Below, piece by piece: positions 18,854 to 28,900 of a stretch of DNA of 52,944 nt (positions within the stretch are counted from its first letter, which is position 1; every line of letters begins with the position of its first letter). Origin of the DNA: Verrucomicrobiota bacterium (GTDB taxonomy: Bacteria > Verrucomicrobiota > Verrucomicrobiia > JAWXBN01). Under the pieces are notes generated by a model. That model had not been told where the DNA came from, searched no databases, and saw nothing but the letters and a program-made list of their open reading frames with translations. The stretch spans positions 1-52,944 of the forward strand of contig JAWXBN010000085.1 in assembly GCA_034440155.1 (NCBI GenBank), given 5' to 3'. A program made the translations under genes and the position numbers.

Positions 18854-19038
18854 ATCTTTTCCGCGAACCCCTAACGATGGATATGTTCCCCTAAAGGTTC
18901 GCGCTAGGTATAAAGCATTTTCTATCAGTTCTTTGAAAACTTTATCAAGGGTATTTTAAGATATTGCCTAGCCCATAATGTCAGGTTCGCGGAATAACCC
19001 TTCTTTACTGTTGTTATTAAGTGAGTTAGTTTCTGACC
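18854..19038 (+). promoter_or_regulatory. CRISPR leader with long-range inverted repeat
   Basis: A 185-base AT-rich stretch between cas2 and the first repeat, in the expected leader position for a type I-C array whose repeats end in ATTGAAAC on this strand. It contains TTCCGCGAACC (18859-18869) and its exact reverse complement GGTTCGCGGAA (18984-18994), plus a third partial copy, GGTTCGCG, at 18896-18903. It should hold the array promoter and the integration anchoring sites, although I see no strong -35/-10 pair. Leader function is inferred from position. Confidence 0.75.
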
Positions 19039-20267
19039 GTCGCGCCCCACACGGGGCGCGTGGATTGAAACTCAATGCTGCTAGGTAAAAAACTCCGGCT
19101 GTCAGTCGCGCCCCACACGGGGCGCGTGGATTGAAACGGCAATGAGATAGACTAGACTAGTTATCCCGGGCGTCGCGCCCCACACGGGGCGCGTGGATTG
19201 AAACTATGCAGCTAAATATTGCGCTAAACTTGGAGATGTCGCGCCCCACACGGGGCGCGTGGATTGAAACTCCCCTACCCAGTTTCCCCCACCCATAGAT
19301 GCAGTCGCGCCCCACACGGGGCGCGTGGATTGAAACGCGCAAGTCGCCGATGCCAATAATGCAACGGCTGTCGCGCCCCACACGGGGCGCGTGGATTGAA
19401 ACACTTAATTGCATATTTTCCTTTTGTTTGGTTTAGTCGCGCCCCACACGGGGCGCGTGGATTGAAACATCAGGTTGCACATCGGGGAGCTCCGTGATGA
19501 GGTCGCGCCCCACACGGGGCGCGTGGATTGAAACGCCGTTGCGCAGGGAGTCTAAGCAACTTTCGGGGTCGCGCCCCACACGGGGCGCGTGGATTGAAAC
19601 CATTTTTTTCCTTTAGAAACACCCTCTAGGTTGAGTCGCGCCCCACACGGGGCGCGTGGATTGAAACAGTAGATTTCCCAGCCTGTCCGAGATTAAGTCC
19701 GTCGCGCCCCACACGGGGCGCGTGGATTGAAACTATTTTATAGTTTTCCACTAAGACCAATGGACGTGTCGCGCCCCACACGGGGCGCGTGGATTGAAAC
19801 CTCTTGCTGACTACTCCAGGCCGTAGGGGCCTCCGGTCGCGCCCCACACGGGGCGCGTGGATTGAAACTTTCTAACGACTCCTAGCTTGTTAGGAGTGAA
19901 TAGTCGCGCCCCACACGGGGCGCGTGGATTGAAACGCAGCGTTACACAGGACTACACGTATCTGCGCAAGTCGCGCCCCACACGGGGCGCGTGGATTGAA
20001 ACTGCACTCTCATCTTGAGCAAAGCGCCTGCCTCTAGTCGCGCCCCACACGGGGCGCGTGGATTGAAACTTTTTTCATAAGTTCCCACTGACGCTCGGCT
20101 AGTCGCGCCCCACACGGGGCGCGTGGATTGAAACGCGGGAATGGCTATTGTTAAGGGCAAAATCGTCGTCGCGCCCCACACGGGGCGCGTGGATTGAAAC
20201 TGCACTCTCAGCTTGAGCAAAGCGCCTGCCTCTTGTCGCGCCCCACACGGGGCGCGTGGATTGAAAC
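19039..20267 (+). CRISPR. Type I-C CRISPR array, 19 repeats and 18 spacers
   Basis: Nineteen identical 33-base repeats begin GTCGCGCCCC and end GTGGATTGAAAC. Each holds an 8-bp stem (CGCGCCCC / GGGGCGCG) with an ACAC loop, the type I-C repeat architecture. Repeat starts are 19039, 19105, 19172, 19238, 19304, 19370, 19436, 19502, 19568, 19635, 19701, 19768, 19836, 19903, 19970, 20037, 20102, 20168 and 20235. Spacers are 32-35 bases. No decayed repeat was seen at either end, so the array looks active. Spacers 15 (20003-20036) and 18 (20201-20234) differ at only two positions. Leader-proximal spacers should be the newest. I found no spacer match to other parts of this window by eye. Confidence 0.98.
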
Positions 20268-20380
20268 TAAAACGCGATTTCCAGGGGCCGAGGATGCCTC
20301 AATAGATAGAGCCAATAGGCACCTGCCCACCACATCGTCCGAGCCGATTCCTTAGTGGTGATCCCCTATGCACGCCCATT

Positions 20381-21613
20381 TTAGCGTTTCTTAATGATAC
20401 AATAAATGCCTATGACAGAAAAGATCACCACTGCTGCCCAAGCGCCCACGGAGGGGAAAATACGACTGCCTTTGCCGAGGGCGAGGGAGAAATTCGTCAC
20501 AAAAAAGAAGGAAATAAAGAGGATAAAAGGATAGGCGATGCCAGCGATCGGATCACGTTTGGTCACACTGGCAGCAAAAGGAATCGTAAATAAGGCGATG
20601 GCCAAACACCAAAATGGCATAGCATAACGGTAATAAAGCATCGTGAAATAGGGAGCCAAACGGGATGAACGGTAGCTTTTATTCTGAGCGATATAATCCC
20701 GGATTTCATTTGAGGTCATGCCTTCGATATCCTTGTTGTTACTGGCGAGCATCTGGCGGGGGGTCTCGATAAATTCCGAGTAATTTCGGGCAGGGATATT
20801 CTCGGCACGGGCCTCCCCTTTTTGCTCATCGAAATAAATCTCCCGGATATCATAAAGCTGCCATTCATTATTCACATAAGCCGCCTTACGGGCGTAAATT
20901 TTGCGGATATCACGGCCTTCCGCGTCCTGCTCGGTGATTTCCACGTCCTCGGCTGTGGTCCGGGTGACATTAAACATTTTGATATACCAGAAACGGAACT
21001 GGCTACCTTGGAAATATTGGACCTTGCGCCGGATCAGGTCCCCGGCGTCATTCCTCTCCCCTTGGATCAGCATCTGCCGACTCCGGTCGGTATAATCCGC
21101 CGTCGTATTCCGGTTCATCAAAAGTAATAACCCAGAAGCTGCTAAAGTCATCAGGATCATCGGGGCGGCAATCCGCTCCATGGCTATCCCGCAAGCACGC
21201 ATGGCCACAATCTCATTATTTTTTGCCAGCGTGACTAAAGTGTAAATCAGGGAAACCAGCAGGGAAACCGGCACCATATACATGAGAAGATAGGGAAGAT
21301 TCAAGAATAGGTATGACACCGTCTGGCCAAAAGTCAGACCGATTTTGACAATATCCTCGAGCTCACTCATCAGTATCTGAATGGTGAACATAAAGATCAT
21401 GGCCGCTAAAACCATCAACCAACTCATGCAGAACTCGCGTAATACGTGAAAATCCAATATCTGGGGCCGCCAATAAACCCAAGCTTTCCGGCTGGAATCA
21501 GGTTTTAAGTGTAACCACCGGTCAATCTTCGAGGCCGATTGTCCGGACTCCCCTCTGGAAAGGGCCTCCGGGACATCCTCCCCGATATCTCTATGCTCGT
21601 TGTTATGATCCAT
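20381..21613 (-). CDS. LptF/LptG family LPS-export permease
   Basis: A 410-residue inner-membrane protein of the YjgP/YjgQ (LptF/LptG) family. These proteins form the permease of the ABC transporter that extracts lipopolysaccharide and pushes it to the outer membrane. The pattern is typical: two membrane helices near residues 65-130, the conserved cytoplasmic loop AKNNEIVAMRACGIAMERI, a large periplasmic domain, and three helices at the C-terminus ending GIYCIIKKR. The first 50 residues are a charged extension not usual for the family. Whether it is LptF or LptG cannot be decided from sequence alone, and the partner is not in the window. It is divergent from gmhA, with 105 bases between starts. 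Confidence 0.85.
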   Translation of the reverse strand: MDHNNEHRDIGEDVPEALSRGESGQSASKIDRWLHLKPDSSRKAWVYWRPQILDFHVLREFCMSWLMVLAAMIFMFTIQILMSELEDIVKIGLTFGQTVSYLFLNLPYLLMYMVPVSLLVSLIYTLVTLAKNNEIVAMRACGIAMERIAAPMILMTLAASGLLLLMNRNTTADYTDRSRQMLIQGERNDAGDLIRRKVQYFQGSQFRFWYIKMFNVTRTTAEDVEITEQDAEGRDIRKIYARKAAYVNNEWQLYDIREIYFDEQKGEARAENIPARNYSEFIETPRQMLASNNKDIEGMTSNEIRDYIAQNKSYRSSRLAPYFTMLYYRYAMPFWCLAIALFTIPFAASVTKRDPIAGIAYPFILFISFFFVTNFSLALGKGSRIFPSVGAWAAVVIFSVIGIYCIIKKR

Positions 21614-21718
21614 AATTCATCGACAGGAAAGCATACAACCTGATTTAGTCCTTTCCGACAACGTTAAAAAGAAACTGACAGAACCGGATTTTCTGTTGTA
21701 ATTTGTATTCTTAAAACT

Positions 21719-22282
21719 ATGAGTCCATCCCTTGAATCCCAGTTGAACGAAAGTATCGAAGTCCAAAGCTCCCTGAGCAATTTGCTCCCCGTCATCCAAA
21801 AAGCCTCTGAAACAGTACTCTCCTGCCTCTTGGGCGGCGGGAAAATCCTGTCCTGTGGCAATGGGGGCAGTGCCGCTGATGCCCAACACCTGACCGAGGA
21901 ATTCATCGGGCGTTACCGCTCAAACCGCATTCCCCTGCCGGCTGTGGCTTTGACTGCCGATACTCAGGCGATTACTTGTATCGCTAATGATTTTGGCTGG
22001 GAAGAAATTTTCTCCCGCCAGGTCCGCGGCCTCGGGCGCAAAGGGGATATCTTGGTGGCTTTCAGTACGAGCGGGAATTCAGAAAATGTCATCCGTGCCT
22101 TAAATGCAGCCAAGGAGCTCGGTGTCATAACGATAAACCTTTCTGGAAAAAACGGCGGTAAATCAAAAGGTTTGGCCGATATTGAGATCATTATTCCGAG
22201 CCAAAACACAGCTCGAATACAAGAAGCCCACACATTTATCCTCCACTGCATCCTTGAGCACGTCGAAAGCCATTATGCGTAA
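21719..22282 (+). CDS. gmhA: Phosphoheptose (sedoheptulose-7-phosphate) isomerase
   Basis: A 187-residue SIS-domain protein that converts sedoheptulose 7-phosphate to D-glycero-D-manno-heptose 7-phosphate, the first step to the LPS core heptose. Family motifs are CGNGGSAADAQHLTEEFIGRY, VALTADTQAITCIANDFG, and AFSTSGNSENVIRAL. The C-terminal QEAHTFILHCILEHVE holds the conserved Glu and His. The length is typical. Its stop overlaps the start of the next gene by eight bases, so an operon with the deacetylase and the protease is likely. A perfect GAGCAATTTGCTC copy lies inside it (21775-21787). Confidence 0.93.
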   Translation: MSPSLESQLNESIEVQSSLSNLLPVIQKASETVLSCLLGGGKILSCGNGGSAADAQHLTEEFIGRYRSNRIPLPAVALTADTQAITCIANDFGWEEIFSRQVRGLGRKGDILVAFSTSGNSENVIRALNAAKELGVITINLSGKNGGKSKGLADIEIIIPSQNTARIQEAHTFILHCILEHVESHYA

Positions 22283-23963
22283 GTCGCTTTTTTTATTCAT
22301 TCCAGTCTTGGCCAGCGTACTTTTATGGACGGCTTGTTCAAAAAAGACTGAGCCCGGAACGGTTCAAAATCCGGAAAAACCAGCCGTGAACGAATCCTCC
22401 TCGATTCCATCTGGGTCACCCACAAATACTTTCGAGCAAATTGCGACGAATAATGTGGCCGATTCCTCGGTAGAGGAAAAACTCTCTGCACCTGCGGTTA
22501 CAAATAGCGTTTCGACAAATAACACATTCCACCTCATGGATCGCTGGCAACCTGACATCCCCCCTAATGATATTTCGGGTGCACCCGTATTTATCACAAA
22601 TCGTTTTGCCAGCACCATTACCTCCAGCCCAAATATTAAAATCGAGAAGTTCAGGGACATGTGGGCAAAAGGGGCCTCCATTGAACAAGCCGAATCACTG
22701 GTTATCGAACAAACCAATAGAATGAACCCCTCAATCCCGAAAGAGGAGATCAAGACCCCGGCAGGAACCTCTGGGGCAAAAACAGCCGAGGATCAGGAAA
22801 AAGAACTCCTTGAGAAAATGAAAAACCCGGACATGACACTGGCGATGATTCCAAAAATGGCCACTCAAGGCGAGACTTCAATCTCCGAAACGATGAAAGC
22901 CCGTAGTGATGCAAAGCCCACGATCACCATCCTCTGCTACCATCAATTTGACAGTGCCGGACCCTACTCGATGAAAACCGAGGAATTCCGCCAAAACCTA
23001 CAGGAGATCAAAGCCCGGGGATTTACGGTTATTCCTATGTCCCACGTGGTTGAATACTATCATGGCAAAAGGGATCAACTCCCTGAAAAATCCTTGGTCA
23101 TCACGATTGATGACGGCTACCGCTCTGTTTACCTGCATGCTTATCCCCTCTTAAAAGAGTACGGATTTCCTTGGGTTTTTTATATTTATTCCGATTTTGT
23201 GAATAGTGGAGCTGGCTCTGTCACTTGGGAGCAACTCAAGGAAATGTCAAAAAACGGTATGGAACTCGGCAGCCACTCGAAAAGCCACCCTTTCTTACCT
23301 AAAAAAGGAGGCAAAAACCAAGAGCAATACGACGCATGGTTGGATGCCGAAATCGTCCAATCCCGGAAAGTCATCGAGGAAAAAACCGGGGTGCCGGTCC
23401 AAACATTTGCTTATCCCTACGGGGCCTTTGACAAATATGTGCGCGCAAAAACCATCCAAGCCGGTTATGAAGGCATCGTGACTGTCGTCCACGCCAATAA
23501 TTTCACCCATTCTGACCCGATGGAGCTGAACCGTTTTGTGATGACTAAAGGTTATTCGATCACCCAGGCATTAAATGCCGCTGATAAAAACTTAGCCTTG
23601 CCATTGGCCAATCTTGAACCCTCCTTGGGGAGTCATCTACCCACTGCCCCCCAAATCATATCGGCCACGCTGCCCAGTGGATATACGACAAATGCCACCA
23701 ATATCTCGATGACCATCGGGGGAAATAATATTAACGGATTCAACTACGATCCTGCGACCCAGACACTCACCCTGACTAATCTACCCCCGGGACTCAAAGA
23801 CAAAGTCATCCTTAAAGTGACAGCTAAAAACGACCAGACCGGCCAAAAACAGACCGGCACTTGGTATTTTAATGTCCTCGCCCAAAATCCAGCATCTGTC
23901 AAACCAGCCGAACCCGTAGGAGCCAGCCCTGAAAGCCCTCCTACCACTCCCCACCAGCAATGA
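22275..23963 (+). CDS. Polysaccharide deacetylase lipoprotein
   Basis: A 562-residue exported protein with a NodB-type carbohydrate esterase domain. The frame opens upstream, but the ATG at 22275 gives MRKSLFLFIPVLASVLLWTAC, a signal peptide ending in a probable (slightly unusual) lipobox, so this start is preferred. A Ser/Thr/Asn-rich linker of roughly 180 residues follows. The deacetylase domain (about 210-420) has ILCYHQF, the metal-site Asp-Asp in ITIDDGYRSVYL, LGSHSKSHPFL with both metal His, and FAYPYGAFDKYV. The C-terminal 100 residues look like an immunoglobulin-type domain with a Pro-rich end. It overlaps gmhA upstream and the protease downstream. It probably removes N-acetyl groups from an envelope or extracellular glycan; the substrate is not known. 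Confidence 0.85.
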   Translation: MRKSLFLFIPVLASVLLWTACSKKTEPGTVQNPEKPAVNESSSIPSGSPTNTFEQIATNNVADSSVEEKLSAPAVTNSVSTNNTFHLMDRWQPDIPPNDISGAPVFITNRFASTITSSPNIKIEKFRDMWAKGASIEQAESLVIEQTNRMNPSIPKEEIKTPAGTSGAKTAEDQEKELLEKMKNPDMTLAMIPKMATQGETSISETMKARSDAKPTITILCYHQFDSAGPYSMKTEEFRQNLQEIKARGFTVIPMSHVVEYYHGKRDQLPEKSLVITIDDGYRSVYLHAYPLLKEYGFPWVFYIYSDFVNSGAGSVTWEQLKEMSKNGMELGSHSKSHPFLPKKGGKNQEQYDAWLDAEIVQSRKVIEEKTGVPVQTFAYPYGAFDKYVRAKTIQAGYEGIVTVVHANNFTHSDPMELNRFVMTKGYSITQALNAADKNLALPLANLEPSLGSHLPTAPQIISATLPSGYTTNATNISMTIGGNNINGFNYDPATQTLTLTNLPPGLKDKVILKVTAKNDQTGQKQTGTWYFNVLAQNPASVKPAEPVGASPESPPTTPHQQ

Positions 23964-25852
23964 TTCCCCATAATCAACGATGTGTATGTCCAAGGAGCAT
24001 TCTTGTTCTTTGTCTATTTCTATCACTCACCGTGACTGAGCTTTTCGGCTCAGCCGTACTCCAACAAAAGATCATCGACCAGTTCAATAAATCAGCGACC
24101 ATCCTCAACCAACAAACTTACCAGGACTTCGAGCAAATTGCTTCACAGACAACAGACGATCAAGCCCTTGTCGCACACCGGATGTCTGGATATCTGGAGG
24201 AAGCCCTCAAACTCCAGTCTGAATCCAAAAAATCCATCATTCCCTCAAGGCTCCAAGGGCTTTTCTGGTATTGTTACCGGGCGGGCCAATACGACATCAC
24301 CTCAGGCATTTATAAAATACTGACAACACGTTATCCTGAACAATCTTTACCCGCCGATCTCAGCCGTGCGGCTGCGGATTCGAGTAAAAGAATCGCCTCC
24401 TCAAAAGCCCTGATCCCCCAGATCGCCGGGGCTCAAAAATCTGGAAATCTCGGGCTCATGCGTTCCCTTATTGAGCAAGCCGAACAGATCAATCCTAATT
24501 CACCAGAAATCATGGCTTGGCGGGAAAAACTCTTCAGTTCAACAGCGACCGCCCAAAATATCCTGAATGAAATGCAACAAGCCTACAATGACCAGAATTA
24601 TGCCGTATTACCCTCCTTATTGGAAAAAATGAAAGCCGAAAGCACTAAAACCCCCGGAACCGATTCTTTTGTAACAGAGGCCGCCGGACTTATCGCTTTA
24701 TCGAATAAAAATCTCAAATCAGCGGACTCTCTCGTTCAAAAAGCTCTAGAGGCACAGAATAAGGGGTTCACCATCGACGCTGCCCAGATGGCATCAGAAG
24801 CATTAAAACTCTCAAAACAAAATGCCCAAGCAAACGATCTCCTTAATCAATGGGGGCAACAACTCCGAGCCTTTCAGGAAATTGAAGCCCAGATCAAAGA
24901 CTGCTTAAATAAAAATGATTATGCGGGGGCATGCAGTCTCTATAAGGAACTCTCCACCACCCCCTCCTCACAATCCTCTGAATTCATCAAAAAACACAAA
25001 GAATATGAAAGTATATCCCATGAACAAATCGATCAGGTTAAGGCAATTGCCATCCTGCTGGATCAAGGTCGTTTTGCCGAAGTCCTGCCCGGTATTAAAA
25101 AATGGGCTCCTGTCGTACAGAAAAAAGAAGTGGGCGTGACTGTCGGACGGGAGCTCGAAAAACAAAAAAAATATGAACTGGCCATGAAATATTACGAGCT
25201 CAGTGAGGATACTTACATGATTAACCGTGCCCGTGATTTGGTGGCCAAGGAAAGCTCGAAATTCGATGCGAAGTCCCTCTTGGATAGGTACAAAAAAAGC
25301 ATTCTAAAAATCTCTACGGTCACTAATGAAACCACCGGCGCAGCAAAAATGGGAACAGGCTTCATGATCTCGGCCAACGGATATATCCTGACAAACTGGC
25401 ATGTCATTGACGGAGGCAAAAAGATCTCGGTCATCATTGATAAGGACCAGCAACAATTTAAGGCAACATTGATTCCAGAAGGTTCCTCCAAAGAACACGA
25501 TATTGCCCTTCTCAAAGTGGATGGACTACAGGGTGAACCCTTAAGATTTGGTAACTCCGATGCTGTCGAGATTGGCGATAAGGTATTCACCATTGGTAAC
25601 CCTTTGTTGACAACAAACGTCATTACAGAAGGAACATTATCAAGCAGGCAAACGGGAATTGAAGGTTTTAAAAATACCCTCATCCTCGTGGCCGGCATAC
25701 CTGCTGATCACGGAAATAGTGGGGGTCCTATATTTAATGAATTTGGTGAAGTCATTGGCATTCTTATGGGCGGAGCGGAAGACACGCGGATCAGCCTGGG
25801 AATCGATATTCGTAATATTTCAGAAAAGATCGCCCCCTATATCAGGCAATAA
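23960..25852 (+). CDS. Exported trypsin-like serine protease with helical repeat domain
   Basis: A 630-residue protein. A signal segment (SILVLCLFLSLTVTELFGSA) suggests export. Residues about 40-430 are a long helical region with TPR-like character (repeated Ala/Leu/Gln-rich helices such as AQNILNEMQQAYNDQNYAVL). The C-terminal 190 residues are an HtrA-type protease with the triad His481 (NWHVIDGG), Asp514 (HDIALLKVDG) and Ser587 (HGNSGGPIF). No PDZ domain follows. The ATG overlaps the stop of the deacetylase gene (ATGA at 23960-23963), giving one operon with gmhA. Regulatory cleavage or quality control in the periplasm is likely; the helical part may select partners. Confidence 0.85.
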   Translation: MIPHNQRCVCPRSILVLCLFLSLTVTELFGSAVLQQKIIDQFNKSATILNQQTYQDFEQIASQTTDDQALVAHRMSGYLEEALKLQSESKKSIIPSRLQGLFWYCYRAGQYDITSGIYKILTTRYPEQSLPADLSRAAADSSKRIASSKALIPQIAGAQKSGNLGLMRSLIEQAEQINPNSPEIMAWREKLFSSTATAQNILNEMQQAYNDQNYAVLPSLLEKMKAESTKTPGTDSFVTEAAGLIALSNKNLKSADSLVQKALEAQNKGFTIDAAQMASEALKLSKQNAQANDLLNQWGQQLRAFQEIEAQIKDCLNKNDYAGACSLYKELSTTPSSQSSEFIKKHKEYESISHEQIDQVKAIAILLDQGRFAEVLPGIKKWAPVVQKKEVGVTVGRELEKQKKYELAMKYYELSEDTYMINRARDLVAKESSKFDAKSLLDRYKKSILKISTVTNETTGAAKMGTGFMISANGYILTNWHVIDGGKKISVIIDKDQQQFKATLIPEGSSKEHDIALLKVDGLQGEPLRFGNSDAVEIGDKVFTIGNPLLTTNVITEGTLSSRQTGIEGFKNTLILVAGIPADHGNSGGPIFNEFGEVIGILMGGAEDTRISLGIDIRNISEKIAPYIRQ

Positions 25853-25885
25853 AAAATCCGGCTATTTTTTAGTAATAGCCGGATT
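25851..25885 (-). terminator. Intrinsic terminator of nrdJ
   Basis: A perfect 12-bp stem (AATCCGGCTATT / AATAGCCGGATT) with a 7-base loop lies in the gap between the convergent protease and nrdJ genes. On the minus strand it is followed by a run of T, so it terminates nrdJ. The plus-strand side lacks a T-run but could still slow readthrough from the protease operon. Confidence 0.85.
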
Positions 25886-25919
25886 AAACTGGTTTATCAG
25901 ATTGCTTATTGGAGGGATT

Positions 25920-28900
25920 TTATTCCCCGCAACCGCCGTCTTTATACAGGCAACCGGGATTAACACAACGTTTACATTTACCGTCGCTGATAAAGGTCAG
26001 TTGGCTGCATTTCGGGCAGATATTGGCTGATCCAGCGGTACGGAAATTCATACGCCCACCACTCCCACCAGCCCCAGGCAACTTTGTTTTATTCACAATG
26101 GTCTCAACCCCGAGTGCAAGAGATTCGTTTACATCAATTTGCTCTTTGAGGGTCCGCGGAGGCATCGCAACGGAAGGGAGCTCCAGCTGGTTATTAAGCG
26201 GACGCAGGCAGCGGTCCGGACCCGGGAAGAGGTAATCCATTATTTTCATGATCAAGTCGATGACGCTGGAGCACGAGTTAATCGCGGCACGCCCATCCTC
26301 ACTGTCATCCTCGACAACGACAAACCCACTGGGCTCGAATGTCATATACCGGAAGTCATGCAAGACATCATCCAGTGCGATCCCATATTGAAGCTGGATC
26401 GAGATGGCTTTACAAAAAGCATCCAAGACACCATTCGCATAGGTCCCTTGCTGTCCGATACGTCCAAAAATCTCACCGCACCGCCCATCAGGATAGACCC
26501 CGACACTGATATAGCCTTTGTGTGCACCGGCAAGGCTGAATTTAATTGTTTGCCCCATACGACGACCCGGTAATTTGCGGCGGATCGGCCCGGCGAATTT
26601 TTGGCGTTCAATATCCAGGATACTCTCGGCGGAAATGAGCAATTGTTTATAAACGGTCTGCGGGTCGTGGCGCCGGCCTTCCGGAGTGTCGACTTGATAA
26701 ACGCTATTAGCTTTGGATTCCGCACGGAAAAGGGCGATACATTTGATACCCATATTATGGCAGATGATGAAACTGCGTTCGATATCATCAACCGTGGCAC
26801 TGTTCGGCAAATTGCATGTCTTTGAGCTGGCACCACTGATAAAGGGCTGGACAGCCCCGAGCATCCGCAAGTGGCCTTCGACTGAGATATAACGTTGCCC
26901 ATCACCATTCGTGGCGGAACAATCGAAAGTGGCCAAGTGCTCGGGGGCGAGCCAAGGCACATCCTCAAGATGGCTCTTTCCATTAAGGACGAGTTTTTGC
27001 TCATCAGTGATATCCGGGTCGTAAGGATTCTGGCGGAGTTTCCATGCGACTTTTTTCACATAATCGACGGAATGTGTCTCGCTCATTGGATCATCATTGA
27101 GTCCTGAATCACTTTTTAAGAGCAGGCTCTGGAGTGCAATCCTCACTGGGCCGGCGTGGCCGACTTTCGTGGTGGACAAGTGGGCGAGGGCTTCGGTCTC
27201 GTCATTAGTACAGGCAGTAAGCAATCCATCGAGCCCGGCACATTCAAAGGCCGCTTCACGGACTTGGAACTCAGAGTAACCAAGCTGGTGAAGTCCTTCA
27301 AGGGCCAAGCGGTTAAACATCTTGATATGTCCGCCACCACTTAATTGTTTGAATTTAACCAGTGTATAATCAGGCTCGATCGAGGTGGTCCCTTCATCAT
27401 AACAACCCAATGGTGCCGAGATGGTCCCTGTCGGGGCCATGACCGTAGTAAAGCTATTACGGAAGACCTGTCCGGGCACACAGACCTCGCGCCAAGTTTG
27501 GTGCGCCATGTCACGGACGGTAGAGAATCCTGCGATCAGGGACTGGTTGATTTTCGACGGATCCACAAAAACGCGGCGGAAGGCATTTAATGCATCTAAC
27601 CCATTTAACCCTTGCACCGTCGGGAGAAGGGCTTGGGAACGGTTATACAAATCGTGGATCTTGGCATTCAAGAAATCATCTTCTTTACCCGGCAGGTCGG
27701 TAGATAATTCCTGAACGACACGATGGAGGTTAAGGACTTGGCGCAGGCTGCCTTGTGTCTCGTCAAAGGCGATGTAGCCACCGAGTTCAGCACCGAGCTC
27801 GGCACTGACTTTAAAGCTTGTTGACGTCAGGAGGCTGGTGAGCTGCGAACAAATCCAACGCCCCTCATCACTATCATAAGGAATCCCCATGGCCATGAGG
27901 AGTCCCCCGGTATTAGCAAATCCAAGACCCGTCGTGCGGTAATGGCGTGTGCCCACAGCGATTTCAGGAATCGGGAATCCGCCACACTGGATATTCAAGT
28001 CCGCACAAATCATCGCCAACCGAGAAGCGTGGGCGAGACCTTTGGCATCAAAGGTATGGGTATCCATATCGATGAAACGGAAAACATTAAAGCTCGCCAG
28101 GTTACAGGAGGTATTATTGAGATGGAGATATTCGGAGCAAGGATTGCTTGTGGTAATGTCCCCGTGTTCCTTGACTGGGTTCCAGAGATTGATCCAGTCA
28201 TTATTATGCTGTCCGGGCTCCCCGTTACCCCAGACATTTTCGGCCATTTCACGGAGCAATTTGCGCGCAGGGAATGTCTCGTGGATATGGTCGGGTTTGC
28301 TCACCCAGCGGGTGTGGTAATTCTCATCCGCGTAAAAGGCGCGCCAGAAATCCCCTTTCAAGGAAACGGAGTGATTGGCATTTTGATGGGCAAGGGTCTC
28401 ACCATACAATAAACCGTCCATGTGTTTGGAATACTCGATTTGATTGGTCACCGGCACGGCGGCAAGCATTTTATCCACGAGTTTCGAGGCGGCACTATGA
28501 TCACGGTTCTGCGCGGCTAGTTTACGCAGCCCGACAGTGACATTATGTTCACGCAAGACGATTTTAGCAAATTCCTCCTGGTCATTTTTCACACGGATAA
28601 AACGAAAAATATCAGGATGATCACCGAAAAGAAGGACCATGCGGGCGGCACGGCGTGTTTTCCCACCGCTTTTGATGGCTCCAGCCATACGATCCCAGCC
28701 TTTATCAAATGAAACTGGACCGGAGGAATGCCCTTTGCCAGTGATGGGCTCGACAGAACTGCGCAAGGTGGAGACATTCACCCCGATACCTGAACCGGAG
28801 GCAAATACGCGACCTTCAGTCTTCAAATGCTCAAGGATACTTTCCATATTGTCTTTGACTTCTAACAAGAAACAGGCACTGCATTGTGGGTGCGCCATGG

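Noticed and set aside
19157-20220. Minus-strand frames reading repeated SIHAPRVGRD or QSTRPVWGAT units
   Set aside because: They are the translation of CRISPR repeats in the antisense direction, a well-known false gene call.
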